Source: Acidimicrobiaceae bacterium
GTDB lineage: Bacteria; Actinomycetota; Acidimicrobiia; Acidimicrobiales; RAAP-2
Direction of reading: 5' to 3'
Assembly: GCA_003152015.1 (NCBI GenBank)
Contig: PLZF01000044.1
Location: 1 to 43,321, forward strand
Length of the DNA: 43,321 nucleotides
Made by a program: the position numbers and the translations under genes. Below the pieces are notes generated by a model. The model was not told the DNA's origin. It ran no database searches and saw only the letters and a program-made list of their open reading frames with translations. Positions 16,434 to 24,959 of the stretch are shown piece by piece; position 1 is the first letter of the stretch; each line of letters begins with the position of its first letter.

Positions 16434-16798
16434 GAAATGAACCCCGCTTTCACATTGAGCGACTGCATGAAATGGGCCAACGCAGGCCGCGCAGCTGCTC
16501 TTCTTCATCGAGTCTATCATTGAGCCACGTTTCAACATGACCATTACTTGTCAAAGGCCATCCGGTTTCCGAATCAATGCCTTGTCGGCCAAGCTGCAGT
16601 GCGAAATGAGGGGCGGGCCACCCCGTACGGCGATCCCCTCACCCCAACCGAACGGTATTGGCGCTAGGGGCTCGAATCATCCAGTGAAATCGGGATCGCA
16701 GGCTTGTCGCTCTGGCCTGCTGGCACCTGCCCACGACCGTCACCAGCGAACAATCCGATAGGGGTGGGGCTCTCCCGACCCGCTACCGTCTGTATCCC
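16434..16798. other. Intergenic region with a second IS-like repeat copy
   Basis: 365 bp between the surface-protein gene and the UbiB-family gene, divergent starts. It would hold both promoters, though I could not assign convincing -35/-10 elements. The block at 16618-16661 resembles 14914-14957 (CCACCCCG, 24-bp gap, GAACGGTATTGG). Translated, PPRTAIPSPQPNGIG aligns loosely with the transposase-relic C-terminus PPRATIRQPSLNGIG. Confidence 0.5.
16650..16661 (+). repeat. Dispersed repeat, copy 2 (GAACGGTATTGG)
   Basis: Identical 12-mer to 14946-14957, same orientation and same spacing to an upstream CCACCCCG. A weaker relative, GAACAGTATTG, occurs at 18661-18671. Confidence 0.6.
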
Positions 16799-18472
16799 AT
16801 GATCACCACTTCATCCGACCTCGCCATCGGTGCGTTTACCCCTCACGGCCCCTGGACAGTCGAACCCGAACAGATGTCCTGGCGATACTCGGACACCGGC
16901 GACATCGACGTCATCCGAACCGATTCCGCAAAAGAAGCCCGGCGACTACTCGAACGGCGTCGCCTACCCCCAGGTCTGCGGGTGCTGACCGTAGGGGTCC
17001 GACTGGGCAGGGCCCTCATCGGCTGGTCCGCCCACGACCGCGGCACCGACAACTCCCGAGCCGGCCTGTCCCGCCGGTTGCGAACCGCTTTCGAACGGCT
17101 GGGGCCCACCTATATAAAATTGGGTCAACTCCTGTCGTCGGGTGAAGGCATTTTTCCCGAGGAACTGGTCAACGAGTTTCGGCTCCTCCGTGACCGGGTA
17201 CCGGCGGAATCCTTCGCCACTGTCCGACGCACCATCGAAGAAGACCTAGGGAGACCACTGGCCGAGGTGTTCACGTCGTTCGACCGGGTACCGATTGCAT
17301 CGGCATCGATTGCCCAGGTACACGCAGCCACACTGCGAACAGGCGAGCGGGTCGTCGTCAAAGTGCAGCGCCGAGCGGCGAGAGCACAGTTTCACCTCGA
17401 CATCGCCGTCTTGACGTGGATCGCCCCGATGTTGGTAGGTCGCATCCCTATCGCCGCCCTGACCAACCCACCGGCCCTGGTGGAGCTGTTCGCCGAGACC
17501 ATCGTCGAGGAACTCGATTTTCGGCTGGAAGCACAGAACATGCTCGACATCGCTTCAGTACTGATCGGGACCGGTCAGCGCTCGATAGTGGTGCCCCGAC
17601 CCCACCCACACCTGGTCACCCGGCGCGTATTGGTGATGGAGCATCTTCAGGGCTTCTCGTGGAACGATGCGGTCGGCATGCGAGAAGCCGGGATCGACAC
17701 CGCGGCTGTACTCCGGGCCAGCCTGATCTCCTTCCTCGAGGGGGCCTTGTTGTACGGCGTATTCCACGGGGACCTGCACGGCGGCAACATGCTCGTGCAA
17801 CGCGACGGTACAGTCGCCCTGCTCGACTTCGGAATTACCGGCCGGTTGAACCAGCGAAAACGGCTGGCGTTCCTGCGGCTTCAGGTCGGCGCGACATCCA
17901 ACGCTCTCGAACCGCAGATCGAAGCGCTGCGGGACCTCGGTGCCCTCCCCATGGGCACTGATGTGGCGGCGGTCATCAAGGACTTGGGCCTCGACCGGCC
18001 CCCGGTCGATCCGACCACGCTCACAGCCGATGAAATGGTCGGTGAAATTCGCGAAGTCACCAAGGCACTCCTCGGATACGGGGCAAAGCTCCCGAAGGAA
18101 CTGATGCTCTTCGTCAAGAACATGCTGTTTCTGAATGGGGCAATGGCCACCATGGCCCCCGACGTGGACATCCTGGGCGAGATCGTGGCCATCGTCTCCT
18201 ACTTCACGGAACAGCACGGAGAGCAGATCGCCCGTGACGTCGGGATGGAATTGGCCAGTAGACCCCTCGAACTAGACGGGTACCGGGCGGCCATGGGGTT
18301 CACCGATGAATCAGAGGCAATCACGTTCCGAGATCTGCAAGAACGCCGCGAGCTCATCAGCCGGAGGTTGCAGGTTCGCAGTGAGAGTCACAAGCGGGCT
18401 CCCGGAGTGCGTGCGATCTTCCGGACACTGCGACCCAAGCGGGAGCGAGCGACCGGCCGGAGCGGCTCTTAG
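16799..18472 (+). CDS. ABC1/UbiB-family protein kinase-like (ADCK) protein
   Basis: 557 residues from ATG 16799; no clear Shine-Dalgarno, so a leaderless mRNA is possible. Atypical-kinase signatures are present: KxGQ at Lys107-Gln110 (YIKLGQLLSS), the Ala-rich loop ASASIAQVHAA, VVVKVQRR, EELDFRLEAQN, HGDLHGGNM (323-331) and metal-binding Asp343 in LLDFG. UbiB proteins assist quinone-lipid biosynthesis as ATPases in ubiquinone-making bacteria. Actinobacteria make menaquinone, so here the role is unknown, perhaps lipid or quinone handling. The usual C-terminal membrane helices are not evident; the end is basic. The gene stands alone between two repeat copies and converges on trpA. Confidence 0.88.
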   Translation: MITTSSDLAIGAFTPHGPWTVEPEQMSWRYSDTGDIDVIRTDSAKEARRLLERRRLPPGLRVLTVGVRLGRALIGWSAHDRGTDNSRAGLSRRLRTAFERLGPTYIKLGQLLSSGEGIFPEELVNEFRLLRDRVPAESFATVRRTIEEDLGRPLAEVFTSFDRVPIASASIAQVHAATLRTGERVVVKVQRRAARAQFHLDIAVLTWIAPMLVGRIPIAALTNPPALVELFAETIVEELDFRLEAQNMLDIASVLIGTGQRSIVVPRPHPHLVTRRVLVMEHLQGFSWNDAVGMREAGIDTAAVLRASLISFLEGALLYGVFHGDLHGGNMLVQRDGTVALLDFGITGRLNQRKRLAFLRLQVGATSNALEPQIEALRDLGALPMGTDVAAVIKDLGLDRPPVDPTTLTADEMVGEIREVTKALLGYGAKLPKELMLFVKNMLFLNGAMATMAPDVDILGEIVAIVSYFTEQHGEQIARDVGMELASRPLELDGYRAAMGFTDESEAITFRDLQERRELISRRLQVRSESHKRAPGVRAIFRTLRPKRERATGRSGS

Positions 18473-18616
18473 AATCCATCGCCAGACCCGCAGGCCATCC
18501 CAAATCTTCGTCACATTTGCTTTCCGGGACGCCGTCATCGGTGTTTAGCCTGTCCGCTCGAGACGCTTGCTCCGCCCAGGTGGCATGTCAAACGCGCCGG
18601 TCACGCTGAGTGGCCC

Positions 18617-18638
18617 CAACCGACAGTGCCGTCGGTTG
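18617..18638. terminator. Hairpin between convergent genes
   Basis: A perfect 8-bp stem, CAACCGAC (18617-18624) with GTCGGTTG (18631-18638), around AGTGCC. It lies between the ends of the UbiB-family gene and trpA, which converge. On the plus strand CTTTT follows after 13 bases. It could serve both genes; there is no immediate U-tract. Confidence 0.5.
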
Positions 18639-18674
18639 CTTGCATCCTTAGCTTTTAACTGAACAGTATTGCGG

Positions 18675-19478
18675 CTACCCGCCGTCGAGGGCGACCCGTA
18701 GCGACGACACGAACTCGGCGGCCCCCACCGGTCCGGCCCCTTCCAACAGCCGTCTGACCAACGCCGATCCCACCACCACGCCGTCTGCCACTTCGCACAC
18801 AGTGGCCGCCTGCTCGGGCGTCGAAACGCCGATTCCGATACACACCGGCAACTCCGTGGCCGCCCTGACCCGCTCGGCCACCTCACGGGCCGAACCCGCC
18901 AATGACGACTGTTCACCGGTGACGCCCATCCGACCGACGCCATAGACAAAGCCTCGTGAGCGCCGGCAGATGGCGGCAATCCGCTCGCGCGGGGTGGAAG
19001 GGGCTACTAACAGCACAGTGGCGATCCCGGCATCGTCGGCGGCCTGGGCCCACGGCTCCAACTCCTCGAGAGGCAGGTCGGGGATGATGGCCCCGGACAC
19101 GCCCGATTCGGCCATCAACCCGGCGATTCGCTGGTGCCCGGCACGGTAGATGAGGTTGTAATAGGTCATGACCACCACCGGAATCCCGACGTGGAGACGT
19201 CCGAGATCAGCCAAAATACCCGCCGGGGTCGTCCCCCGTCCCAGGGCTCGCAGAGACGCCTCTTGGATGACGGGGCCGTCGATCATCGGATCCGAGAATG
19301 GAATGCCGACCTCAATGGCATCGGCACCGGCACCGGCCACCGCTTCTACAGTCACCAACCACTCATCGTCCATACCCCCGGTGACATAGGGAACCAGCAG
19401 TTTGTGCCCGGATTCCCGACGGTCCCGCAGGGTCGTCTCGAGCACGCCCCGGCCGGGTGCAACCGGTTCGACGATCAT
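18675..19478 (-). CDS. trpA: Tryptophan synthase alpha chain
   Basis: 267 residues, ATG at 19478, overlapping the trpB stop by ATGA. It is a TIM barrel that cleaves indole-3-glycerol phosphate to indole, which passes to TrpB. Catalytic Glu56 ([11 protein letters not shown]) and Asp67 (IDGP) are visible, as are [23 protein letters not shown] and the phosphate loop VGIGVST-like segment near [12 protein letters not shown]. It is the last gene of trpC-trpF-trpB-trpA. The stop codon abuts a repeat-like sequence at 18661-18671. Confidence 0.96.
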   Translation of the reverse strand: MIVEPVAPGRGVLETTLRDRRESGHKLLVPYVTGGMDDEWLVTVEAVAGAGADAIEVGIPFSDPMIDGPVIQEASLRALGRGTTPAGILADLGRLHVGIPVVVMTYYNLIYRAGHQRIAGLMAESGVSGAIIPDLPLEELEPWAQAADDAGIATVLLVAPSTPRERIAAICRRSRGFVYGVGRMGVTGEQSSLAGSAREVAERVRAATELPVCIGIGVSTPEQAATVCEVADGVVVGSALVRRLLEGAGPVGAAEFVSSLRVALDGG

Positions 19479-20710
19479 CGGGGGGTCGTCCCGCCCCGCC
19501 GAAGGATGTCCCGGACCTGGGCCACGTCTTTGTCCCCGCGCCCGGAAAGCGTGATCAACACAGTCGACCCGGTGGGCAGCACTTCGGTCCCGGCCACGCG
19601 AATCACCCAGGCCACGGCGTGGGCGGACTCGAGGGCTGGGATGATCCCTTCGGTTTTGGACAGCCGTTGGAATGCTTCGACCACTTCGGTGTCGCCGGCC
19701 GTCTCGTACCGGGCCCGGCCGATGGCCGCCAAGTGGGCATGCTCGGGGCCTATCCCCGGGTAGTCCAGACCCGCGGAGATGGATTCCGCTTCGAGGATCT
19801 GACCCGATTCATCCTGCATGAGCGCCGAGCGCATGCCGTGGAGTACCCCCGGGATCCCGTTGTGCATCGCCGCTCCCCCAGCTGCCTCCACACCGACCAG
19901 CACCGACGATGTCCCATCGGCGAATCCGGCGAATGTGCCGGCGGCATTCGACCCACCCCCGGCACACGCCACCACCACGTCAGGATCCTTGCCATCCAAG
20001 ATCTGGCGGCACTGGGCCCGGGACTCGTCCCCCACCACCCGCTGCAGTTCACGCACCATCCATGGATATGGGTGGGGGCCCATGACCGACCCCAGGCAGT
20101 AGTGGGTGGTGTCCACCGATGCGACCCAGTCCCGGAGAGCTTCGTTGACCGCATCCTTCAGGGTGCGACTGCCGCTCTCCACCGAACGGACTTCGGCCCC
20201 TAAGAGCTCCATCCGGAACACATTGAGGGCTTGGCGCTCCATGTCCACCGCCCCCATATAGACCACGCATTCCATCCCGAACAACGCCGCAGCGGTAGCC
20301 GTGGCCACGCCGTGCTGACCGGCACCCGTCTCGGCGATCAGGCGCTTCTTGCCCATCCGGCGAGCGAGGAGGGCTTGACCTACGACATTGTTGATCTTGT
20401 GGGAGCCGGTATGAGCCAGGTCCTCGCGCTTCAACAGCACCCGGACGCCCAGCTCCTCGGACAGACGCAGGCACTCAGTGACCGGGGTGGGCCGACCACC
20501 GTACGAGTGGAGAAGGTGATCGAGCTCACGGCGAAATGCCGGATCGATCCAGGCCTGGCGAAACGAGGCTTCGAGCTCCATGCACGCGGGCACCAGCGCC
20601 TCGGGGACGAACCGACCGCCGAACTCGCCGAAGCGCCCGGTTGGTCCCGGGTCGCCCATGATCAGTCCGGACTCGGACAAGGAGCGAGCATCAGAATGCG
20701 GCCCGCTCAT
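19475..20710 (-). CDS. trpB: Tryptophan synthase beta chain
   Basis: The start was set to ATG 20710 (411 residues), where ATGA overlaps the trpF stop and AGGA lies upstream; the ATG at 20722 is less likely. It is a fold-type II PLP enzyme that joins indole to serine. PLP-binding Lys105 lies in [44 protein letters not shown] and the phosphate-binding [13 protein letters not shown] are present. Length is normal for TrpB1. Translation should be coupled on both sides (trpF and trpA) through four-base overlaps. Confidence 0.96.
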   Translation of the reverse strand: MSGPHSDARSLSESGLIMGDPGPTGRFGEFGGRFVPEALVPACMELEASFRQAWIDPAFRRELDHLLHSYGGRPTPVTECLRLSEELGVRVLLKREDLAHTGSHKINNVVGQALLARRMGKKRLIAETGAGQHGVATATAAALFGMECVVYMGAVDMERQALNVFRMELLGAEVRSVESGSRTLKDAVNEALRDWVASVDTTHYCLGSVMGPHPYPWMVRELQRVVGDESRAQCRQILDGKDPDVVVACAGGGSNAAGTFAGFADGTSSVLVGVEAAGGAAMHNGIPGVLHGMRSALMQDESGQILEAESISAGLDYPGIGPEHAHLAAIGRARYETAGDTEVVEAFQRLSKTEGIIPALESAHAVAWVIRVAGTEVLPTGSTVLITLSGRGDKDVAQVRDILRRGGTTPR

Positions 20711-21453
20711 TCGTCCTGCCAATCGAACAGTCCGGCTCCGCCATCAGGGTCATCGGGCCGACCCGTCGATAGTGGTCCCACACCGCCGAGCCCTCCGGTC
20801 GAATCCGCCACCCTGGTTTCCGCCAGGCGAACGGCGGAGATAAAGTTCCGGAGTTTCCCGGGATCCTTGACGCCGGGTGCCGATTCCACGCCGCTCGAGA
20901 CGTCGACCCCCCATGGGTGCAGGTGGGCAATGGCCTGACCGACATTGCTGGCGTCCAGGCCACCCGAGACGATCAGGCGATCGGGGTCGACCACTCCTTC
21001 GGCCAACCGCCAGTCGAAGAGCTCGCCTGACCCAGGGTTGGCCCCGTCAATCAGCAGGAACTGGGCGCCGTACTCCTCGAATCGGCCGATGTTGCGGTGT
21101 CCGGCCGGAAATGCCTTGATGGTGCAGCCCACCCGCTGACCGATCAACTGAGTATCCTCGATCGACTCGACCCCGTGGAGTTGCGCGGCGTGGAGCCCTA
21201 TCTGGTTGACAATCTCGATCACCCGTTTGGGAGCTTCGTCTCTGAACACCCCGACGGTGAGGGTCTCGTGGGGTAGGCGCTTGACAATGTCGGCGACCTC
21301 CCCGGGACGCATCTGCCGCGGAGAGGGTGCGAAGACGAAGCCAACCGCGGCGGCCCCCATCCCGACGGCCAAGAGAGCATCGGCTTCGGTGGTGATGCCG
21401 CATATCTTGACGAACACTCCATCGGCACGCTCTGCAAACCCGCCACTGATCAT
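20707..21453 (-). CDS. trpF: Phosphoribosylanthranilate isomerase
   Basis: 248 residues, ATG at 21453, overlapping the trpC stop by ATGA. It converts PRA to CdRP by Amadori rearrangement. The TIM-barrel start [17 protein letters not shown] holds the catalytic Cys18; [22 protein letters not shown] (with the acid Asp) and [12 protein letters not shown] follow, then VDVSSGVES. Usual length is 200-215. Here about 33 Gly/Asp/Pro-rich residues follow the last helix (after [12 protein letters not shown]) and look disordered. They might be structural, or serve only to place the stop next to trpB. Confidence 0.95.
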   Translation of the reverse strand: MISGGFAERADGVFVKICGITTEADALLAVGMGAAAVGFVFAPSPRQMRPGEVADIVKRLPHETLTVGVFRDEAPKRVIEIVNQIGLHAAQLHGVESIEDTQLIGQRVGCTIKAFPAGHRNIGRFEEYGAQFLLIDGANPGSGELFDWRLAEGVVDPDRLIVSGGLDASNVGQAIAHLHPWGVDVSSGVESAPGVKDPGKLRNFISAVRLAETRVADSTGGLGGVGPLSTGRPDDPDGGAGLFDWQDE

Positions 21454-22250
21454 GAACGGGCCCCGACCAATTCGGCCACCGCGGCTCGGCGGTCACCCGA
21501 ACGGACCAGCGTCTCCCCCACCAACACACCGTCGTAACCGGCGGCGGCCAACCGGGCTGCGTCGTCCGCACCCCGGATACCTGATTCAGCCACAGACACC
21601 ACATCGGACGGAAAGGTGGATCCGAGGGACATGGCCAGTTCGTGATCGACTTCGAACGTGCGCAGATCCCGCTGATTCACCCCGACCAATGTCGCACCCG
21701 CGTCCAAGGCCTGACGCAGCTCGGAACCATCATGAACTTCGACCAAAGCCGCCATCGAGAGTCGACCAGCCAGACCGAGAAACGCCGAGAGCTCTTGGCT
21801 GCTCAAGGCAGCCACGATCAGCAGAATGGCATCGGCTCCCATCAGCCGCGCATCGCACACGTCGGCCGCCGACACCGTGAAGTCCTTTCGCAGCACCGGA
21901 AGTGAACACGCCGCCCGAGCATCTTGCAGATCCTCGGCGGATCCGCCGAAGAACTCCTGGTCGGTGAGGATCGAAAGACAGGCAGCGCCACCCGACTCGT
22001 ACTCGTGCGCCACCGACGCCGGATCGAGGGTCAGGTCGAGATCGCCTTTGGACGGGGACCGGCGCTTGATCTCGGAGATGACGGCTAGGCGGGTAGAGGA
22101 CCCGGCGGCCACCAACGCCTCGGTGAAAGGCCGGGGCTCCGCAACTGCATCTGCCCGGGCCATCAACTCGTCAAGGTCGCGATGGTCATCGGCCGCACGG
22201 GCCCGGTGGGCGGCGATAATGGTGTCGAGGTAGGCGCGCATGACCTCCAA
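21450..22250 (-). CDS. trpC: Indole-3-glycerol phosphate synthase
   Basis: 266 residues if started at TTG 22250; ATG 22241 is the alternative, but GGAGG lies only 2-3 bases before it. The start is thus unsettled and a leaderless mRNA is possible. It closes the indole ring from CdRP. Motifs: AVISEIKRRSPSKGDL (Lys), ILTDQEFFGGS, LPVLRKDFTVSAADV, ALVEVHDGSEL, GVNQRDLRTFEVD and VAESGIRGADD. It is first in trpC-trpF-trpB-trpA, divergent from a response regulator 107 bp away. trpE, trpG and trpD are not in the window. Confidence 0.95.
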   Translation of the reverse strand: MEVMRAYLDTIIAAHRARAADDHRDLDELMARADAVAEPRPFTEALVAAGSSTRLAVISEIKRRSPSKGDLDLTLDPASVAHEYESGGAACLSILTDQEFFGGSAEDLQDARAACSLPVLRKDFTVSAADVCDARLMGADAILLIVAALSSQELSAFLGLAGRLSMAALVEVHDGSELRQALDAGATLVGVNQRDLRTFEVDHELAMSLGSTFPSDVVSVAESGIRGADDAARLAAAGYDGVLVGETLVRSGDRRAAVAELVGARS

Positions 22251-22357
22251 AGACTACCGGGGACTGTTCGGTTGCCTGGCGATCTCCGGGAGCCGGTTCT
22301 TCACACTTTCCTAACCTTGCACCCGCCCGGCGACATCCGGATGGCAGGCTGTCAAAC

Positions 22358-23101
22358 ATGGGCAGTGAGGGCGAGACGCTGGTAGTCATCGAAGACGACC
22401 ACCACATCTCTGACCTGGTGGCCATGTACCTCCGGCGGGACGGGTTCCGAGTGCTCCAATCCGACGATGGGGAGACAGGTCTGGCCATCATCGAGCGGGA
22501 GCACCCCAAGCTGGTCATCCTCGACATCGGGCTCCCCGGTGAACTCGACGGTTTCGATGTCTGTCGCCGGCTCCGATCAACCGAATCGCGGGTTGGTGGC
22601 GGCGGCGTTGGCGGTAGGACGCAGACCGGGTCGGATACCAGGGTCAACATCCCCGTGCTCATCCTCAGCGCCAGAGATGACGAGATCGATCGGGTCCTCG
22701 GGCTCGAGCTCGGGGCAGACGACTACGTGACCAAGCCCTTCTCCGGTCGGGAATTGGTGGCCAGGGTGCATGCCATTCTGCGCCGAACGGACACCGCTCC
22801 ATCGGCCGACATCCCCTCCGTGGTGAAGGTTGGTCCAATCGACGTAGACTTGGGTCGGCGGGAAGTTCGGGTCGGCGGCGTCCCCGTCGCTTTCACGGCG
22901 CGAGAGTTCGACCTGCTGGCCTTCCTCTCGACCAATCTCGGATTGGCGTTGTCGAGGCGTCAACTGCTCGACGGTGTCTGGGGCGATGAATGGTACGGCG
23001 ACGAACGGACAGTCGATGTCCATGTCCGCCAACTTCGCAAGAAACTGGGAGGTGACCTTCCCCTGGTCACCGTGTGGGGCGTTGGGTACCGAATGGGATG
23101 A
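22358..23101 (+). CDS. OmpR/PhoB-family response regulator with a Gly-rich insertion
   Basis: 247 residues from ATG 22358. Residues 1-145 are a receiver: VIEDDHHISDLV, phospho-acceptor Asp56 (VILDIGLPG), ILSARDDEIDRVLGLELGAD and the Lys in YVTKPFSGREL. Between helix 3 and strand 4 lies an unusual stretch of about 20 residues rich in Gly/Thr (SRVGGGGVGGRTQTGSDTR). Residues about 155-247 are a winged helix (AFTAREFDLLAFLS, then DERTVDVHVRQLRKKLG and VWGVGYRMG). Its stop overlaps the start of the kinase gene (ATGA), so the two form a coupled pair. Target genes are unknown. Confidence 0.94.
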   Translation: MGSEGETLVVIEDDHHISDLVAMYLRRDGFRVLQSDDGETGLAIIEREHPKLVILDIGLPGELDGFDVCRRLRSTESRVGGGGVGGRTQTGSDTRVNIPVLILSARDDEIDRVLGLELGADDYVTKPFSGRELVARVHAILRRTDTAPSADIPSVVKVGPIDVDLGRREVRVGGVPVAFTAREFDLLAFLSTNLGLALSRRQLLDGVWGDEWYGDERTVDVHVRQLRKKLGGDLPLVTVWGVGYRMG

Positions 23102-24492
23102 GGCGCCGACTGACCCTCGCCATGCTCCTGCTGGTTGCGGCGACGCTCGTCGTCACCAGCATCGGGAGCTACTACTTCATCCGGCGGGCCGCCATCTCGA
23201 CGGCCCAACAGCAACTGGTGGGTCAAGCCCGGGCTATTTCTCGGACCATTTCGGATGGGACCGTCTCCACCCAATTCAGCTTCAAGAAGGAACTCAAGGT
23301 TCTCGACAACGCCGGCGCCTTCGCCGGTCTCCGAGTGGTCGAACTCCACCCCGACGGAACCATCACCGGTTCGTTGCCCTCGGGTCTCACGCCCCAGATG
23401 ATCCGCATCCACACCCTGATGGCAGGTCGTCAGACCGCGGGAAGTGCCGGAAACGCCGGCAGTCGCCTGGTGTTCACGGCCATCCCCACTCCTACAGCCA
23501 AGATCACTGCGTATACCCCGCTGCTGGTCATTACCCGAAGAGTCAGCAATCCGGCCGACGGTCTCCGCTATTTCGGGTTGGTAGGTGCGATTGCCCTCCT
23601 CATTGCGGCCGCGGTCGCGATGAGGTTAGCCCGGCGCTTCACCCGGCCCCTGCTTGCCGCGGTACGGGCCACCCGCAGCATCGCCGACGGTGATCTGGGA
23701 GCAACCGTGACAGTGGAGCCCCACCTGTATCCCGAGTTCGTCCAACTGGCTGAGTCGATCAACTCCATGGGATCCAACCTGGGAAGGGCCCGGAACCAAG
23801 AGCGTCAATTTCTCCTCTCCGTCTCCCACGAACTCCGCACTCCCCTCACGTCGATCCGAGGGTACGCCGATGCAATCATCGACGGCGCCACTGATGACCC
23901 CGTCGACGCCGCCAAGGTCATCAGTGGAGAGGCCCGGCGACTCGAGCGACTGGTCCAGGACCTGCTCGATCTGGCCAGGTTGGACGCCCACCGGTTTTCG
24001 TTGGACGTCCAACCGGTCGACTGCACGGATGTGGCCCGACGGGTGGTTGACGGATTCCGGCCACGGGCTGTGGCCCTCGGCCTCGAACTGGCCATCGTCC
24101 CGATGGAGGCCACGCCGCTATGGGTGGAAGCCGACGCCGACCGCCTGGGACAGATAGTGGCCAATCTGGTGGAGAACGCCTCGTCCTTCGCCCACCAGCA
24201 CATTGCGGTGGGTACCGGAATGGTGGGACGAGCCCCGGCGATTTGGGTGATCGATGATGGACCGGGGATTTCTCCTGACAAGTTGGGCCGGGTATTCGAC
24301 AGGCACTACACCTCTGATGACTCCGACGGCCGCCGCAAGGGCTCCGGCCTCGGCCTGGCCATCGTGTCCGAGCTGGCCTCGGCCATGGGAGCGGTAGTGG
24401 AGGCCGATTCGCCCGTGGCCGACGGGAGAGGGACACGAATGGTCGTCCGGTTTCACCCGATCGACGCCAGAGCCGTCATTCCCTCGGCGTAA
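23098..24492 (+). CDS. Sensor histidine kinase, partner of the upstream regulator
   Basis: The start was set to ATG 23098 (464 residues), overlapping the regulator stop by ATGA. Order: membrane helix 1 (about 6-25), an extracytoplasmic sensor of about 130 residues, helix 2 (about 160-180), HAMP, HisKA with phospho-acceptor His244 (LLSVSHELRTPLTSIRGYAD), then the ATPase: VANLVENASSFA (N box), VIDDGPGISPDKLGRVFDRH (G1/F) and KGSGLGLAIVSELA (G2). The sensor region has no recognised fold by eye. Its end overlaps the end of the convergent thioesterase gene by 17 bp. Confidence 0.95.
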   Translation: MRRRLTLAMLLLVAATLVVTSIGSYYFIRRAAISTAQQQLVGQARAISRTISDGTVSTQFSFKKELKVLDNAGAFAGLRVVELHPDGTITGSLPSGLTPQMIRIHTLMAGRQTAGSAGNAGSRLVFTAIPTPTAKITAYTPLLVITRRVSNPADGLRYFGLVGAIALLIAAAVAMRLARRFTRPLLAAVRATRSIADGDLGATVTVEPHLYPEFVQLAESINSMGSNLGRARNQERQFLLSVSHELRTPLTSIRGYADAIIDGATDDPVDAAKVISGEARRLERLVQDLLDLARLDAHRFSLDVQPVDCTDVARRVVDGFRPRAVALGLELAIVPMEATPLWVEADADRLGQIVANLVENASSFAHQHIAVGTGMVGRAPAIWVIDDGPGISPDKLGRVFDRHYTSDDSDGRRKGSGLGLAIVSELASAMGAVVEADSPVADGRGTRMVVRFHPIDARAVIPSA

Positions 24493-24886
24493 ACAGATAG
24501 GTCGAGCTGGCCCGGGCGACCAGGACGCGGAGATCGTCAACCACTTCGGCCTCTGCGAACGCAACCCTCTTTCCTCCCGAGACCACCTGGGCGGTGCACT
24601 CGAGGATCGCCCCCACCCGGGTGGGGGCCAGAAAACTGGTTTTCATCTCGACATTGGACGAAAACACCTTGCGGCCTGAGGCCACTGCGAACGTGACCGC
24701 CGCGGCTCCCATCGCCGAGTCGGCCATGGCGCTGAGAAACCCCCCCTGGATGATGCCGGCCGGATTGGCAAACCGTTCGTCAGCCGACATTCGCCAGACG
24801 GTTCGTCCCGGCTCTGACTTGTCGATACAGGTCATACCGAGGGTCAATTCGCAGTTGGGTGGAACCTGGATCCGCTGATCGGGCAT
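24476..24886 (-). CDS. PaaI-type hotdog-fold thioesterase
   Basis: 136 residues from ATG 24886. The family signature NPAGIIQGGFLSAMADSAMG is clear, with NVEMKTSFLAPTRVG and a final strand AFAEAEVVDDL typical of hotdog-fold acyl-CoA thioesterases. The substrate is unknown; phenylacetyl-, hydroxybenzoyl- or DHNA-CoA thioesterases share this fold. Because actinobacteria need DHNA-CoA cleavage for menaquinone, that role is a possibility only. The gene runs against the kinase gene and overlaps its last codons. Confidence 0.88.
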   Translation of the reverse strand: MPDQRIQVPPNCELTLGMTCIDKSEPGRTVWRMSADERFANPAGIIQGGFLSAMADSAMGAAAVTFAVASGRKVFSSNVEMKTSFLAPTRVGAILECTAQVVSGGKRVAFAEAEVVDDLRVLVARASSTYLFTPRE

Positions 24887-24959
24887 CCCGTGACGCTACC
24901 TCCCGCCGTCGCGTCGATACTGAGGGTATGAAACCCTCATTCGGGCACCACTGACGTCG

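Noticed and set aside
18661..18671. Third copy of the dispersed repeat as a firm repeat feature
   Set aside because: One mismatch in the core and no match to the upstream CCACCCCG; mentioned only as a weak relative.
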